This document shows, in pieces, positions 1-5,869 of a DNA stretch of 7,869 bases. The notes under the pieces are model-generated. The model was given only the letters and a program-made list of their open reading frames with translations. It ran no database searches and was not told the DNA's origin. This DNA is from Rhodobiaceae bacterium. Lineage in GTDB: Bacteria; Pseudomonadota; Alphaproteobacteria; Parvibaculales; Parvibaculaceae. The position numbers were made by a program, and so were the translations under genes. The stretch is taken from positions 1-7,869 of the forward strand of contig NVSO02000214.1 of the NCBI GenBank assembly GCA_002401305.2, given 5' to 3'. Within the stretch, counting starts at the first letter, position 1, and each line of letters begins with the position of its first letter.

Positions 1-101
1 AGTTCCATGGACACGCGTCCGGCAGCGTAGAATCCGACAGCAACGGCGATGGTGGCAAAGGTAATCCACATCTGCCAGCTGGCAACGGTCAGTTCTTCCA
101 T
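1..101 (-). CDS. N-terminal fragment of a membrane protein, possibly an SLC13-type permease
   Basis: Reading leftward from an ATG at 101, 33 codons are open to the window edge, so only the N-terminus is visible. The protein begins MEELTVASWQMW and runs into a hydrophobic segment at about residues 12-27, followed by Arg30 and SMEL. This layout (short start, first membrane helix, then a basic residue and a short polar patch before the next helix) resembles the beginning of SLC13/DASS-type anion permeases, but a 33-residue fragment cannot prove it. Upstream there is only a weak Shine-Dalgarno match (AAGAG, about 10 nt before the ATG). The gene lies 150 bp downstream of the RDD gene on the same strand. 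Any integral membrane protein with a similar first helix is a possible alternative. Confidence 0.5.
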   Translation of the reverse strand, partial: MEELTVASWQMWITFATIAVAVGFYAAGRVSME

Positions 102-251
102 AGAAATTGGTGCTCTTAAAATGAGAAGGCGCGCATGTGTAATCGTTTGAAACCAATCACTTACCAGCACAGAGTCTAACTGAAAACCCGTGCGTTGGCT
201 AAGTCTATGATTCACGCCTCACATTTTCTTCGTAAGCACCCGTCATCGGTT

Positions 252-758
252 CTAGTTTTCAGCGTGATCCGCGCCGGAATTTATGAAAACAGAGCCAGAG
301 AAAAAATCATGCAAGTTGCGGCGGCGCGCATTGAAGAGCGGCACAAGCACGAAGACAATGCTGATTACTGAGAAGACGATGTAGAATAGGAATGTATGAA
401 AGAGCGCTTGGGCATGACTTGGGTGTTTCCCCTCCCATGTGCGCATCTCAATTCCCTGACGTACCATCCCGGGGGTTGCCGAGCGCGGGCCGCCAAGGGT
501 GAGAGTGAAATAGGCAAAGAAGAGAACGACCCACAGCACGCCCATAATTGGTGCCGCCAAACCGAGCGTAAGCACGGTTAAAACAATCGAAATGACAAGC
601 CCGATGGCTGCGAGAAAAACCAAGGCAACCATATCATAGAGGAAGGCATAAAAACGTCGCATGAGCATGCCGCGAAAATTCTCTGCATCATACATGTAGT
701 CGGGACCTGTCATGGAGGGTCCTGAGTTAGCTGTTGATGGTTCATTCGGCGACGACAT
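252..758 (-). CDS. RDD family membrane protein
   Basis: This is a 168-residue inner-membrane protein of the RDD family. The family is named for conserved Arg and Asp residues, and its biochemical role is mostly unknown; some members have been linked to ion transport. The first signature is seen as RRFYAFLYD (Arg35, Ala38, Asp42) at the start of the first hydrophobic stretch. About three membrane segments follow (roughly 39-61, 64-87 and 118-142), with the RSATPGM loop between the second and third. The final signature is LHDFFSG (Asp151) near the C-terminus. The ATG at 758 is preferred because GAGGA lies just upstream; an in-frame ATG at 824 would add 22 residues with no sign of conservation. 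The N-terminal 30 residues are polar and Ser/Pro-rich. It is transcribed in the same direction as motAB, 154 bp downstream of motB, so read-through is possible but not shown. Confidence 0.88.
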   Translation of the reverse strand: MSSPNEPSTANSGPSMTGPDYMYDAENFRGMLMRRFYAFLYDMVALVFLAAIGLVISIVLTVLTLGLAAPIMGVLWVVLFFAYFTLTLGGPRSATPGMVRQGIEMRTWEGKHPSHAQALFHTFLFYIVFSVISIVFVLVPLFNARRRNLHDFFSGSVFINSGADHAEN

Positions 759-912
759 GTGTGTTCCTCTATCTAAGGTGTCTGGAGGGCGCACAAGGGG
801 GAAAACGAGGTGCGCTGCAGGCAAAGCAGTCCTATAGACATAAGCAATAGATAGAAATCTACAAGCCTTGACTGTTTTGCGCCACTTTGGGGTCTGGAGG
901 AAATCTAGAGCT

Positions 913-1851
913 TTAAGGTTGGAACCCAGGTGGAATGACCGGGGCTTCTCGCATCAAGAGGATGGATATGCGGCGGTTGGCTGGCAAATAGGGGTCCTCG
1001 GGGAAAAGTGGATCGGTATCGGCTTTTCCGGTCACCTGAAACAAGCGGTCATTTGGTACGCCGGCGGCTTGCAAAATACGGCGGGTTGCATTGGCGCGGT
1101 CAGCGGTGAGCTCCCATTTGGAGTACCCATTATTTCCGCGCATTCTAGCCGCGTCGGAATGACCCGTGATCGAAATACGGTTGGGCAGCGGATCGACGAT
1201 TCTTGCGACTTGCTGGAGCATGAGGCGCGTACGCTCATAAGGTTCTGCGTGGCCTGGCGGGAACATGGCCCGGCCTTCTTGGTCGACAAGGCTGATGTTG
1301 AGGCCTTCGTCGGTTTCTTCAATCATGATGTTCTTTGAGAGCTCTGCAAGCTCAGGCATATCTTTGAGTGCTTGGCGCAAGCTTTCTGCCGCTGTGCGTA
1401 GGGCGATATCTTGAACGGTTTCAATTGGGTTTTTGTTTTGTAGTTCGGCAGCTGTTGTGGCCGCGCCGTCCATTGGTGCTGAGTTCTCACCAGCTGCGCC
1501 TTGCTCGGCTGCTTTTTCGTTCTTAGTTTTTGGGCTTTCAGGCGAGCTGGGAGTAGACATGGTCATGACGACTTTAGGGGCAGAGCCCGACATGCGCGCG
1601 CCGTCAGTGTCAAAGGCTGTGCCGCCCATAACGCCACCAGCGCCAGAGTTGGAGCGACTAACGCTTGCAGGGGCGAAGTAGTCCGCAAGGCCTTGTTTTT
1701 GTTCTGGTGTGGTCATGGAGATCAACCACATCATCAGAAAAAAGGCCATCATGGCGGTCACAAAGTCAGCATAAGCGATTTTCCATGCACCACCGTGGTG
1801 GGCATGTCCGCCTTTTTTGACTTTCTTGATGATGATCGTGCCTTCAACCAT
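913..1851 (-). CDS. motB: Flagellar motor stator protein MotB
   Basis: This 312-residue protein is the B subunit of the proton-driven stator that powers flagellar rotation. MotB pairs with MotA in the inner membrane and anchors the complex to peptidoglycan. The N-terminus is Lys/His-rich. A single membrane helix follows (about 27-46) containing YADFVTAMMAFFLMMWL, where Asp29 matches the essential proton-binding Asp32 of E. coli MotB. A Ser/Gly/Ala/Pro-rich periplasmic linker (about 60-140) leads to an OmpA/MotB peptidoglycan-binding domain (about 190-300). That domain shows ITGHSDA (228-234), LTADRANATRRIL (248-260) and NRRISI (292-297). The ATG at 1851 is preceded by AAGG at a suitable distance. 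It lies 65 bp downstream of motA in the same orientation, so the two very likely form one operon. The length is typical and no key residue is missing. Confidence 0.96.
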   Translation of the reverse strand: MVEGTIIIKKVKKGGHAHHGGAWKIAYADFVTAMMAFFLMMWLISMTTPEQKQGLADYFAPASVSRSNSGAGGVMGGTAFDTDGARMSGSAPKVVMTMSTPSSPESPKTKNEKAAEQGAAGENSAPMDGAATTAAELQNKNPIETVQDIALRTAAESLRQALKDMPELAELSKNIMIEETDEGLNISLVDQEGRAMFPPGHAEPYERTRLMLQQVARIVDPLPNRISITGHSDAARMRGNNGYSKWELTADRANATRRILQAAGVPNDRLFQVTGKADTDPLFPEDPYLPANRRISILLMREAPVIPPGFQP

Positions 1852-1916
1852 GGGCCCTTAATCTTCCGTTCTATCTGATCAAAACTCTGTACTGTTGTTC
1901 CTCACGAATGGAGGCG

Positions 1917-2783
1917 TTACTGCGTAGCCGGTTTAAGATTGTTGGTGGATTCTTCAACTTCAGCGAAAGTTGGACGGTAGTTACTCATCATGGCTTTACG
2001 CGCAAATTCGATCGATACAGCCGGAGCATATCCTTGCATGTGAGCGAGGAGGCCTGCTTTCATGGATAGAAAGTATTTGGATTCAGATTCGTAAGCACTT
2101 TTTAGAGCTGAGGTCATGGGGGCAAAAAATCCATAGGCCACAAAAATCCCTAGGAACGTGCCCACCAACGCGGACCCAATCATTTGTCCAAGAATTTCCG
2201 GTGGCTTATCAATGGAGCCCATCGTTTTAATGATGCCCAACACAGCCGCCACAATCCCCAGTGCGGGCGTGCCATCTGCAAGGGCTTGCATCGCAGAAAC
2301 CATTTGTTCTTGTTCTTGGTGATGGGTTTCCAGCTCTTCATCCATCAAGGCTTCTAACTCATAAGCATTTTCGGTGCCGAGCGTGATCATGCGGAGATAA
2401 TCGCACATGAATTCAAGCGCGTGGTGGTCTGCTGCAAAAATGGGAAACTGATTGAAGAGATCCGAATCATGTGGGTTTTCGACATGCACCTCTAGAGCGA
2501 GAGAGCCTTTGGCTTTTGCAAGTTTGAAGATCGTGAATTGCATGCCGAGTAATTCCAAATACGCATCTTTATCGTATTTGGGGCCCTTCATGATTTTGCC
2601 GAGCATAGTACCTGTGTTTTTGAGAACAACGGGTGGATTGGCAATGATGTAGGCACCCATTGCGGCGCCCAGAATGATAACGGCTTCAAGGGGTTGCCAA
2701 AGAACAGCCATATAGCCGCCCATGGCGACATAGCCGCCAAAAACGCATGCTATAACGAACACAATGCCGATGATCAGTTGCAT
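1917..2783 (-). CDS. motA: Flagellar motor stator protein MotA
   Basis: MotA forms the ring of the flagellar stator around MotB and couples proton flow to torque on the rotor protein FliG. Starting at the ATG at 2783 gives 288 residues. From that start the register matches E. coli MotA exactly: VFGGY at 14-18, Glu98, Pro173 in DGTPALGIVAAVLGIIKTM, and Pro222 in YGFFAPM. The rotor-interacting Arg90 of E. coli is Lys90 here, a conservative change. Four membrane segments are visible (about 2-21, 32-50, 171-190, 200-222), with the large cytoplasmic loop between the second and third. GGTGGA lies about 9 nt upstream of this ATG. An in-frame ATG at 2855 would add 24 polar residues, has no Shine-Dalgarno sequence, and would break the register, so it is not preferred. 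motB follows in the same operon. Confidence 0.95.
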   Translation of the reverse strand: MQLIIGIVFVIACVFGGYVAMGGYMAVLWQPLEAVIILGAAMGAYIIANPPVVLKNTGTMLGKIMKGPKYDKDAYLELLGMQFTIFKLAKAKGSLALEVHVENPHDSDLFNQFPIFAADHHALEFMCDYLRMITLGTENAYELEALMDEELETHHQEQEQMVSAMQALADGTPALGIVAAVLGIIKTMGSIDKPPEILGQMIGSALVGTFLGIFVAYGFFAPMTSALKSAYESESKYFLSMKAGLLAHMQGYAPAVSIEFARKAMMSNYRPTFAEVEESTNNLKPATQ

Positions 2784-2898
2784 AGTACTTTTCCACCCAT
2801 AGTTCTCGCTGAGCGTATGAGTCGCCTCGCTGGAGATACTTTCTGTGACCTGCATTGTTGGCTAGTACCGTTAATATGGTGTTATGAGCGAAGCAAAA

Positions 2899-2913
2899 CG
2901 TTGTATATCAACG
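2899..2913. promoter_or_regulatory. Short palindrome in the motA / flavin reductase divergent region
   Basis: CGTTG and CAACG are perfect 5-bp inverted arms around TATAT. The 15-bp element lies between the motA start (116 bp away) and the flavin reductase start (78 bp away), so a protein bound here could affect either gene. A 5-bp arm can occur by chance, and no regulator is assigned. Confidence 0.3.
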
Positions 2914-2952
2914 AAAAATTGCCTAGGTGGTGGTACGTAGTTGGCGTGTATG

Positions 2953-2985
2953 ATTAAGAAAACCATTAAGGTTTTCATTAAGGAG
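2953..2985 (+). promoter_or_regulatory. Phased ATTAAG repeats, hairpin and ribosome binding site before the flavin reductase gene
   Basis: The hexamer ATTAAG occurs three times at an exact 12-nt period (2953, 2965, 2977). The first two intervals hold GAAAACC (2958-2964) and GGTTTTC (2970-2976), which form a 7-bp inverted repeat with a 5-nt loop, ATTAA. The third ATTAAG runs directly into the Shine-Dalgarno sequence AAGGAG (2980-2985), 5 nt before the ATG at 2991. A TATGAT hexamer at 2949-2954 resembles a -10 box but has no convincing -35 partner. The arrangement is visible in the sequence; a role in transcription or translation control is inference. Confidence 0.4.
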
Positions 2986-2990
2986 ACAAA

Positions 2991-3464
2991 ATGGTGAGTG
3001 ATAGTAAGGCGTATCGGGCGGCCCTGGGGTCCTTTGCCACCGGCATTACTGTTGTCACTGTGCGTGGGACTGATGGTATTGTGCTGGGAATGACGGTGAA
3101 TTCATTCTCATCGGTGTCGCTTGATCCCCCCCTTGTTCTTTGGTGTTTGGATAAAACGGCGGCGCTGTTTCCCGTCATCGAAAAGTGCGATGCATTCTGT
3201 GTCAGCGTGTTGAGTGAAGAGCAGGAAGATATTTCAAACCGGTTTGCTGTCGCACATCAGCATGACGCTGAAGGGCTTGCTTTGGCCGAGGGTATATCAG
3301 GCGTTCCGTACTTAAGTGAAAGCCCAACCAATTTTCAATGCAGCCTTTATGCCCAGCATGACGCGGGCGATCATCTTATCATCGTGGGGCGAGTAGAAGC
3401 GTTCGGTGTCGTGTCAGACGCCAAGCCGTTGCTGTACTATAAAGGTGACTACAAGAATTTTTGA
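2991..3464 (+). CDS. Flavin reductase-like domain protein (FMN-binding)
   Basis: This 157-residue protein belongs to the flavin reductase-like family, whose members include HpaC and RutF. These cytoplasmic split-barrel proteins bind FMN or FAD and use NAD(P)H to make reduced flavin, often for a partner monooxygenase. The signatures are in order: RAALGSFATGITVVT (9-23), GMTVNSFSSVSLDPPL (33-48) where the flavin phosphate is usually held, HDAGDHLIIVGRV (about 122-134), and PLLYYKGDY near the C-terminus. The length is normal for the single-domain form. AAGGAG 5 nt before the ATG makes the start secure. No monooxygenase lies next to it in the window, so its partner and substrate cannot be named. 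It converges with the MarR-family gene across 31 bp, with no clear intrinsic terminator between them. Confidence 0.9.
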   Translation: MVSDSKAYRAALGSFATGITVVTVRGTDGIVLGMTVNSFSSVSLDPPLVLWCLDKTAALFPVIEKCDAFCVSVLSEEQEDISNRFAVAHQHDAEGLALAEGISGVPYLSESPTNFQCSLYAQHDAGDHLIIVGRVEAFGVVSDAKPLLYYKGDYKNF

Positions 3465-3495
3465 CAAGCGATGAGCGGGCGCTGACTTATGGAGC

Positions 3496-4023
3496 TTACT
3501 CAGCACCCTCAAATTCAAACTTGTTCATTGGGGGCGTGTCGATGTCAATTTGCCGCTGCGCTTCCAAATTGCTATGCATTTGTTTCATGCATTTCATCAT
3601 TATTTTGTAATTGGCATCTGAAACACCGGCAATGGCAATTTGGTGAACATCATCCATCGCGTTCCGACCGCGATGGATGTTTTCTTTCAGAATTTCCGTC
3701 AAATAAGCGCATTTTGCTCTGCCATCAGAAGGGTGACGGCGTCTCTCAATGAGGGTCAACTCTTCCAATTCTGCCAAATAAATACCAACAGATACTTTGT
3801 GCGCGTGCAGCGCTTGGGCCAATTCGGTTTGAGTTTGGCCGTCTTTTGCGATGAGCGCTGCAATAATGGCAGTCTGATTTGGACTGAGCAACGTTCGCTT
3901 ATGGTATGTTTCCCCTAACAAACGCCCAAAACTAGATAGCGTTTCAACAAACACGACAGATGGCGTCTCCCCACGAAGTCGATGATCGGGCTGTTCGGGC
4001 TGTTGAATAGGCGCTTGAGACAT
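3496..4023 (-). CDS. MarR-family winged-helix transcriptional regulator
   Basis: This 175-residue protein is probably a dimeric DNA-binding regulator of the MarR type. The evidence is the central winged-helix region: LSPNQTAIIAALIAKDGQTQ, then TELAQALHAHKVSVGIYLAELEE as the helix-turn-helix, then LIERRRHPSDGRAKCAYLTE as the wing. The wing carries the typical Asp-x-Arg core followed by a short strand ending in Leu-Thr. Helices before and after this block would form the dimer interface. The ATG at 4023 is chosen because the domain fits a normal MarR length from there; the open frame continues upstream to 4272, but that extension reads as low-complexity non-coding sequence. No good Shine-Dalgarno sequence is visible. 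It is divergent from the exb-like cluster across a 140-bp region holding a palindrome, so it plausibly regulates that cluster, itself, or both. The ligand is unknown. Confidence 0.85.
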   Translation of the reverse strand: MSQAPIQQPEQPDHRLRGETPSVVFVETLSSFGRLLGETYHKRTLLSPNQTAIIAALIAKDGQTQTELAQALHAHKVSVGIYLAELEELTLIERRRHPSDGRAKCAYLTEILKENIHRGRNAMDDVHQIAIAGVSDANYKIMMKCMKQMHSNLEAQRQIDIDTPPMNKFEFEGAE

Positions 4024-4059
4024 TTTTGATCGCTTTTGGTTGATCGCTGAAACATATGC

Positions 4060-4074
4060 ATATTTGATAAATAT
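4060..4074. promoter_or_regulatory. Candidate MarR operator in the marR / exbB divergent region
   Basis: ATATTT-GAT-AAATAT is a perfect 6-bp inverted repeat with a 3-bp centre. It overlaps a direct repeat of ATATTTG (4060-4066 and 4071-4077) and abuts a second palindrome, ATATGCATAT (4054-4063). MarR proteins usually bind AT-rich inverted repeats of this size close to their own promoter. The position, 37 bp upstream of the regulator start and about 30 bp upstream of a -35-like box for exbB, fits that role. AT-rich sequence makes chance palindromes more likely. Confidence 0.4.
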
Positions 4075-4104
4075 TTGTGACGTTAAGTCTACTATGAAAA
4101 TTTG

Positions 4105-4131
4105 TTGACACGCAAAAGATTTTCGTAAATT
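4105..4131 (+). promoter_or_regulatory. Candidate promoter of the exbB-exbD-exbD-tonB-like cluster
   Basis: A perfect TTGACA (4105-4110) is followed after 15 bp by TAAATT (4126-4131), which matches the -10 consensus at four of six positions. The spacer is shorter than ideal, so the true -10 box may be slightly further downstream. It lies just before the exbB Shine-Dalgarno sequence GGGGGAAG (4150-4157). No other promoter-like pair was seen between this point and the GTG start at 4164. Confidence 0.4.
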
Positions 4132-4163
4132 GTACTTACTAGTTTTTCTGGGGGAAGTACAAA

Positions 4164-4988
4164 GTGGTAGATACAGTAGTGAGTGATAATGGCATCTCGG
4201 TTGAATCCGTTCCTGTTGATAGTAGTACAGGGTTTTTGCCAGAAGGTACGTTGAAAGACACCGTCGAGACATCTGGGGCGGATGACGCCGCGGCAGGCGG
4301 CGAGGGCGTAGAGAATGTAGGTGGGGGTGATATCCTCGATCTTACCGGCCAGATGCCTGAAAATGGTGGCGGCGAGTGGTTTGACCTCGTCCCGCTCTTG
4401 GACAAAGGCGGCGTGATCGTTGCGATCTTGCTGGCCCTTTCTGTTTTGTCCCTTGCGATTATTTTACTCAAAATCATCCAATATTGGCGTGCAAATTTGA
4501 GCCGCAGATCATTTGTCGATGCGATTCTGGTAAAAGTTAAGGCGGGTGACCTTGCAGGGGCCACTCAAATTGCTGCCAAACAAAAGTCTCCAATTGCTAA
4601 AGTGATGCACGCGGGTGTGCTCTCACAGCAAGAGGGTACTGATCCGGCTGAAGAAATGGCTCGTGTGGGGGGCAATGAACTTGGCGCCATGCAAACCTAT
4701 TTCCGTTGGCTTGAAATTATCGGCAATGTGTCGCCACTTCTTGGGTTGCTGGGGACGGTTATCGGCATGATTGAAGCGTTCCAACAATTGGAAGAGGCTG
4801 GCAATCAGGTTGATCCGGGCATCTTGTCGGGCGGTATTTGGGCGGCTTTGCTCACAACGGCGGTTGGCCTGTCTGTTGCCATTCCGGCAGTGTCGGCGCT
4901 TAACTTGTTTGAGAGTAAAGTTGATCAGGTGCGCTTGGGACTTCGAGATGCATCATCACGTCTTTTGGCGCAATTGCGCAAAGCATAG
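4164..4988 (+). CDS. ExbB/TolQ/MotA-family proton channel protein, variant
   Basis: This 274-residue protein is the channel-ring subunit of an inner-membrane proton-driven motor, like ExbB or TolQ. A GTG start at 4164 is supported by GGGGGAAG just upstream. Residues 1-76 are an acidic, Gly-rich tail with no signal peptide. The first membrane helix is at about 82-104, followed by a cytoplasmic domain. Helices two and three are at about 184-205 and 222-246. Helix two contains SPLLGLLGTVIGMIEAF, where Thr198 matches E. coli ExbB Thr148. Helix three contains GIWAALLTTAVGLSVAIPA, where Thr232 matches Thr181, but the position of E. coli Glu176 is Ala227 (codon GCG, 4842-4844). It heads a four-gene cluster, with the next gene starting 10 nt after its stop. 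Family membership is certain; assignment to ExbB rather than TolQ rests on the downstream TonB-like gene. Confidence 0.92.
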   Translation: MVDTVVSDNGISVESVPVDSSTGFLPEGTLKDTVETSGADDAAAGGEGVENVGGGDILDLTGQMPENGGGEWFDLVPLLDKGGVIVAILLALSVLSLAIILLKIIQYWRANLSRRSFVDAILVKVKAGDLAGATQIAAKQKSPIAKVMHAGVLSQQEGTDPAEEMARVGGNELGAMQTYFRWLEIIGNVSPLLGLLGTVIGMIEAFQQLEEAGNQVDPGILSGGIWAALLTTAVGLSVAIPAVSALNLFESKVDQVRLGLRDASSRLLAQLRKA

Positions 4989-4997
4989 GGGGGGCTT

Positions 4998-5438
4998 ATG
5001 GCCAATTCTCATGCAAAAAAGCGACCGATGCTTTTTGATGAACCAGTTGGACGGAAGAGAGTTTTAAGTCTAACGCCGCTGATCGATGTGGTGTTCTTAC
5101 TGCTGATCTTCTTCATGTTGGCAAGTACATTTATGAAAACCCAAACGCTGACTGTCATTACGCCAGCGCCTGATGAAAGCGAAGAGGTCGATACAGACCG
5201 CGTTGTCATTGAGTTGGGTGTTCACTCAGACGGTCACCTAACGATTGATGGCAAGACTGTGCTTGTTGGCAACCTTGAAGACAAATTGAAGGCGCGTATT
5301 AAGGAAAACCCAGAAGCGATTGTGTCCGTTTTGGCGGAAAAAGACGCTTTGGTGCAGCCTTTGATTTGGGCCGTGGATGCGGCACGCCGTGCTGGTGCTG
5401 ATACGGTTTCAACCTCACGCGTCGGGAGTGTCAAATGA
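4998..5438 (+). CDS. ExbD/TolR-family protein 1, with the proton-binding Asp intact
   Basis: This 146-residue protein is the B-type subunit of the motor, expected to sit inside the ExbB ring with its C-terminal domain in the periplasm. After a basic N-terminus, one membrane helix (about 26-44) carries LTPLIDVVFLLLIFFML. Asp30 there corresponds to Asp25 of E. coli ExbD, the residue that carries the proton. The periplasmic part (about 50-146) has the family's alternating strand-helix pattern, with SDGHLTIDG at 77-85 and a helix leading to RAGADTVS near the end. AGGGGGG lies about 4 nt before the ATG, and the gene starts 10 nt after exbB. Its last codons overlap the next gene by ATGA, so translation is probably coupled. 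The length is normal. Confidence 0.94.
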   Translation: MANSHAKKRPMLFDEPVGRKRVLSLTPLIDVVFLLLIFFMLASTFMKTQTLTVITPAPDESEEVDTDRVVIELGVHSDGHLTIDGKTVLVGNLEDKLKARIKENPEAIVSVLAEKDALVQPLIWAVDAARRAGADTVSTSRVGSVK

Positions 5439-5869
5439 TAGATTTTGATGAAGCACCTGTCCGTAGGCCTTACGAATCCGTGGTGCCTTTAATCAACATT
5501 GTGTTTTTGCTGTTGATCTTCTTCCTGTTGGCCGGGACGATTAAACCAAGTGATCCGGTTAAAGTCGAATTGCCGGTTGGCGAAGTTGACGACAAGGGCG
5601 GGCTTCAAGACTTTGCCCTCTACATGGAAGCGGATGGGTTTGTGCACTACGGCGAAAAGTTGATGGATGCGCAAATGGCGCCTTACATGCTGAAGGAAGA
5701 TATTAAGCAAGCTGGTGTTGAAAAAGTTTCTATCAACGCTGACAAAGGCGCGCCTGCACACGAACTTCTCAAATTGATGGAGGGGTTACGTACCATTGGT
5801 GTGAAGCAAGTTATACTTGTTACAAACCGAGGCGATGATGGGGCAACAGCAGAAGGGGGTGTGCCATGA
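5435..5869 (+). CDS. ExbD/TolR-family protein 2, with Asn in place of the proton-binding Asp
   Basis: This 144-residue ExbD paralogue has one membrane helix (about 16-35) reading VVPLINIVFLLLIFFLLAGT. The position equal to Asp25 of E. coli ExbD is Asn21, encoded by AAC at 5495-5497, so this subunit cannot carry a proton in the usual way. The rest of the fold looks intact: a periplasmic domain with YMEADGFVHYGEKL (63-76), a central helix, and GVKQVILVTNRGDDG near the C-terminus. The frame is open and clean, and it is coupled to both neighbours by ATGA overlaps (5435-5438 and 5866-5869), so it is unlikely to be decaying. It probably forms a heterodimer with ExbD 1 inside the ExbB ring. Xanthomonas campestris is a known case of an exbB-exbD1-exbD2 arrangement; whether its ExbD2 has the same change was not checked. 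Confidence 0.92.
   Translation: MIDFDEAPVRRPYESVVPLINIVFLLLIFFLLAGTIKPSDPVKVELPVGEVDDKGGLQDFALYMEADGFVHYGEKLMDAQMAPYMLKEDIKQAGVEKVSINADKGAPAHELLKLMEGLRTIGVKQVILVTNRGDDGATAEGGVP

Noticed and set aside
180..262. Inverted repeat CTGAAAAC (180-187) and GTTTTCAG (255-262)
   Set aside because: The arms are 8 bp with a 67-bp spacer, one lies in the end of the RDD gene, and there is no T-tract. This is within chance expectation.
848..861. Small hairpin TAGAT-AGAA-ATCTA downstream of motB
   Set aside because: A 5-bp AT-rich stem without a T-tract is too weak to call a terminator.
868..1338. Rightward open frame of 156 codons opposite motB
   Set aside because: It lies antisense to the peptidoglycan-binding domain of motB, has no family-like motif, and has no convincing ribosome binding site.
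3481..3504. GCTGA/TCAGC inverted repeat between the convergent flavin reductase and MarR genes
   Set aside because: The stem is only 5 bp with a 14-nt loop, and no T-run follows on either strand.
4024..4272. 83-codon upstream extension of the MarR-family frame
   Set aside because: It would overlap the start of exbB and fill the divergent promoter region. Its translation is low-quality and lacks any MarR feature, so the ATG at 4023 is used.
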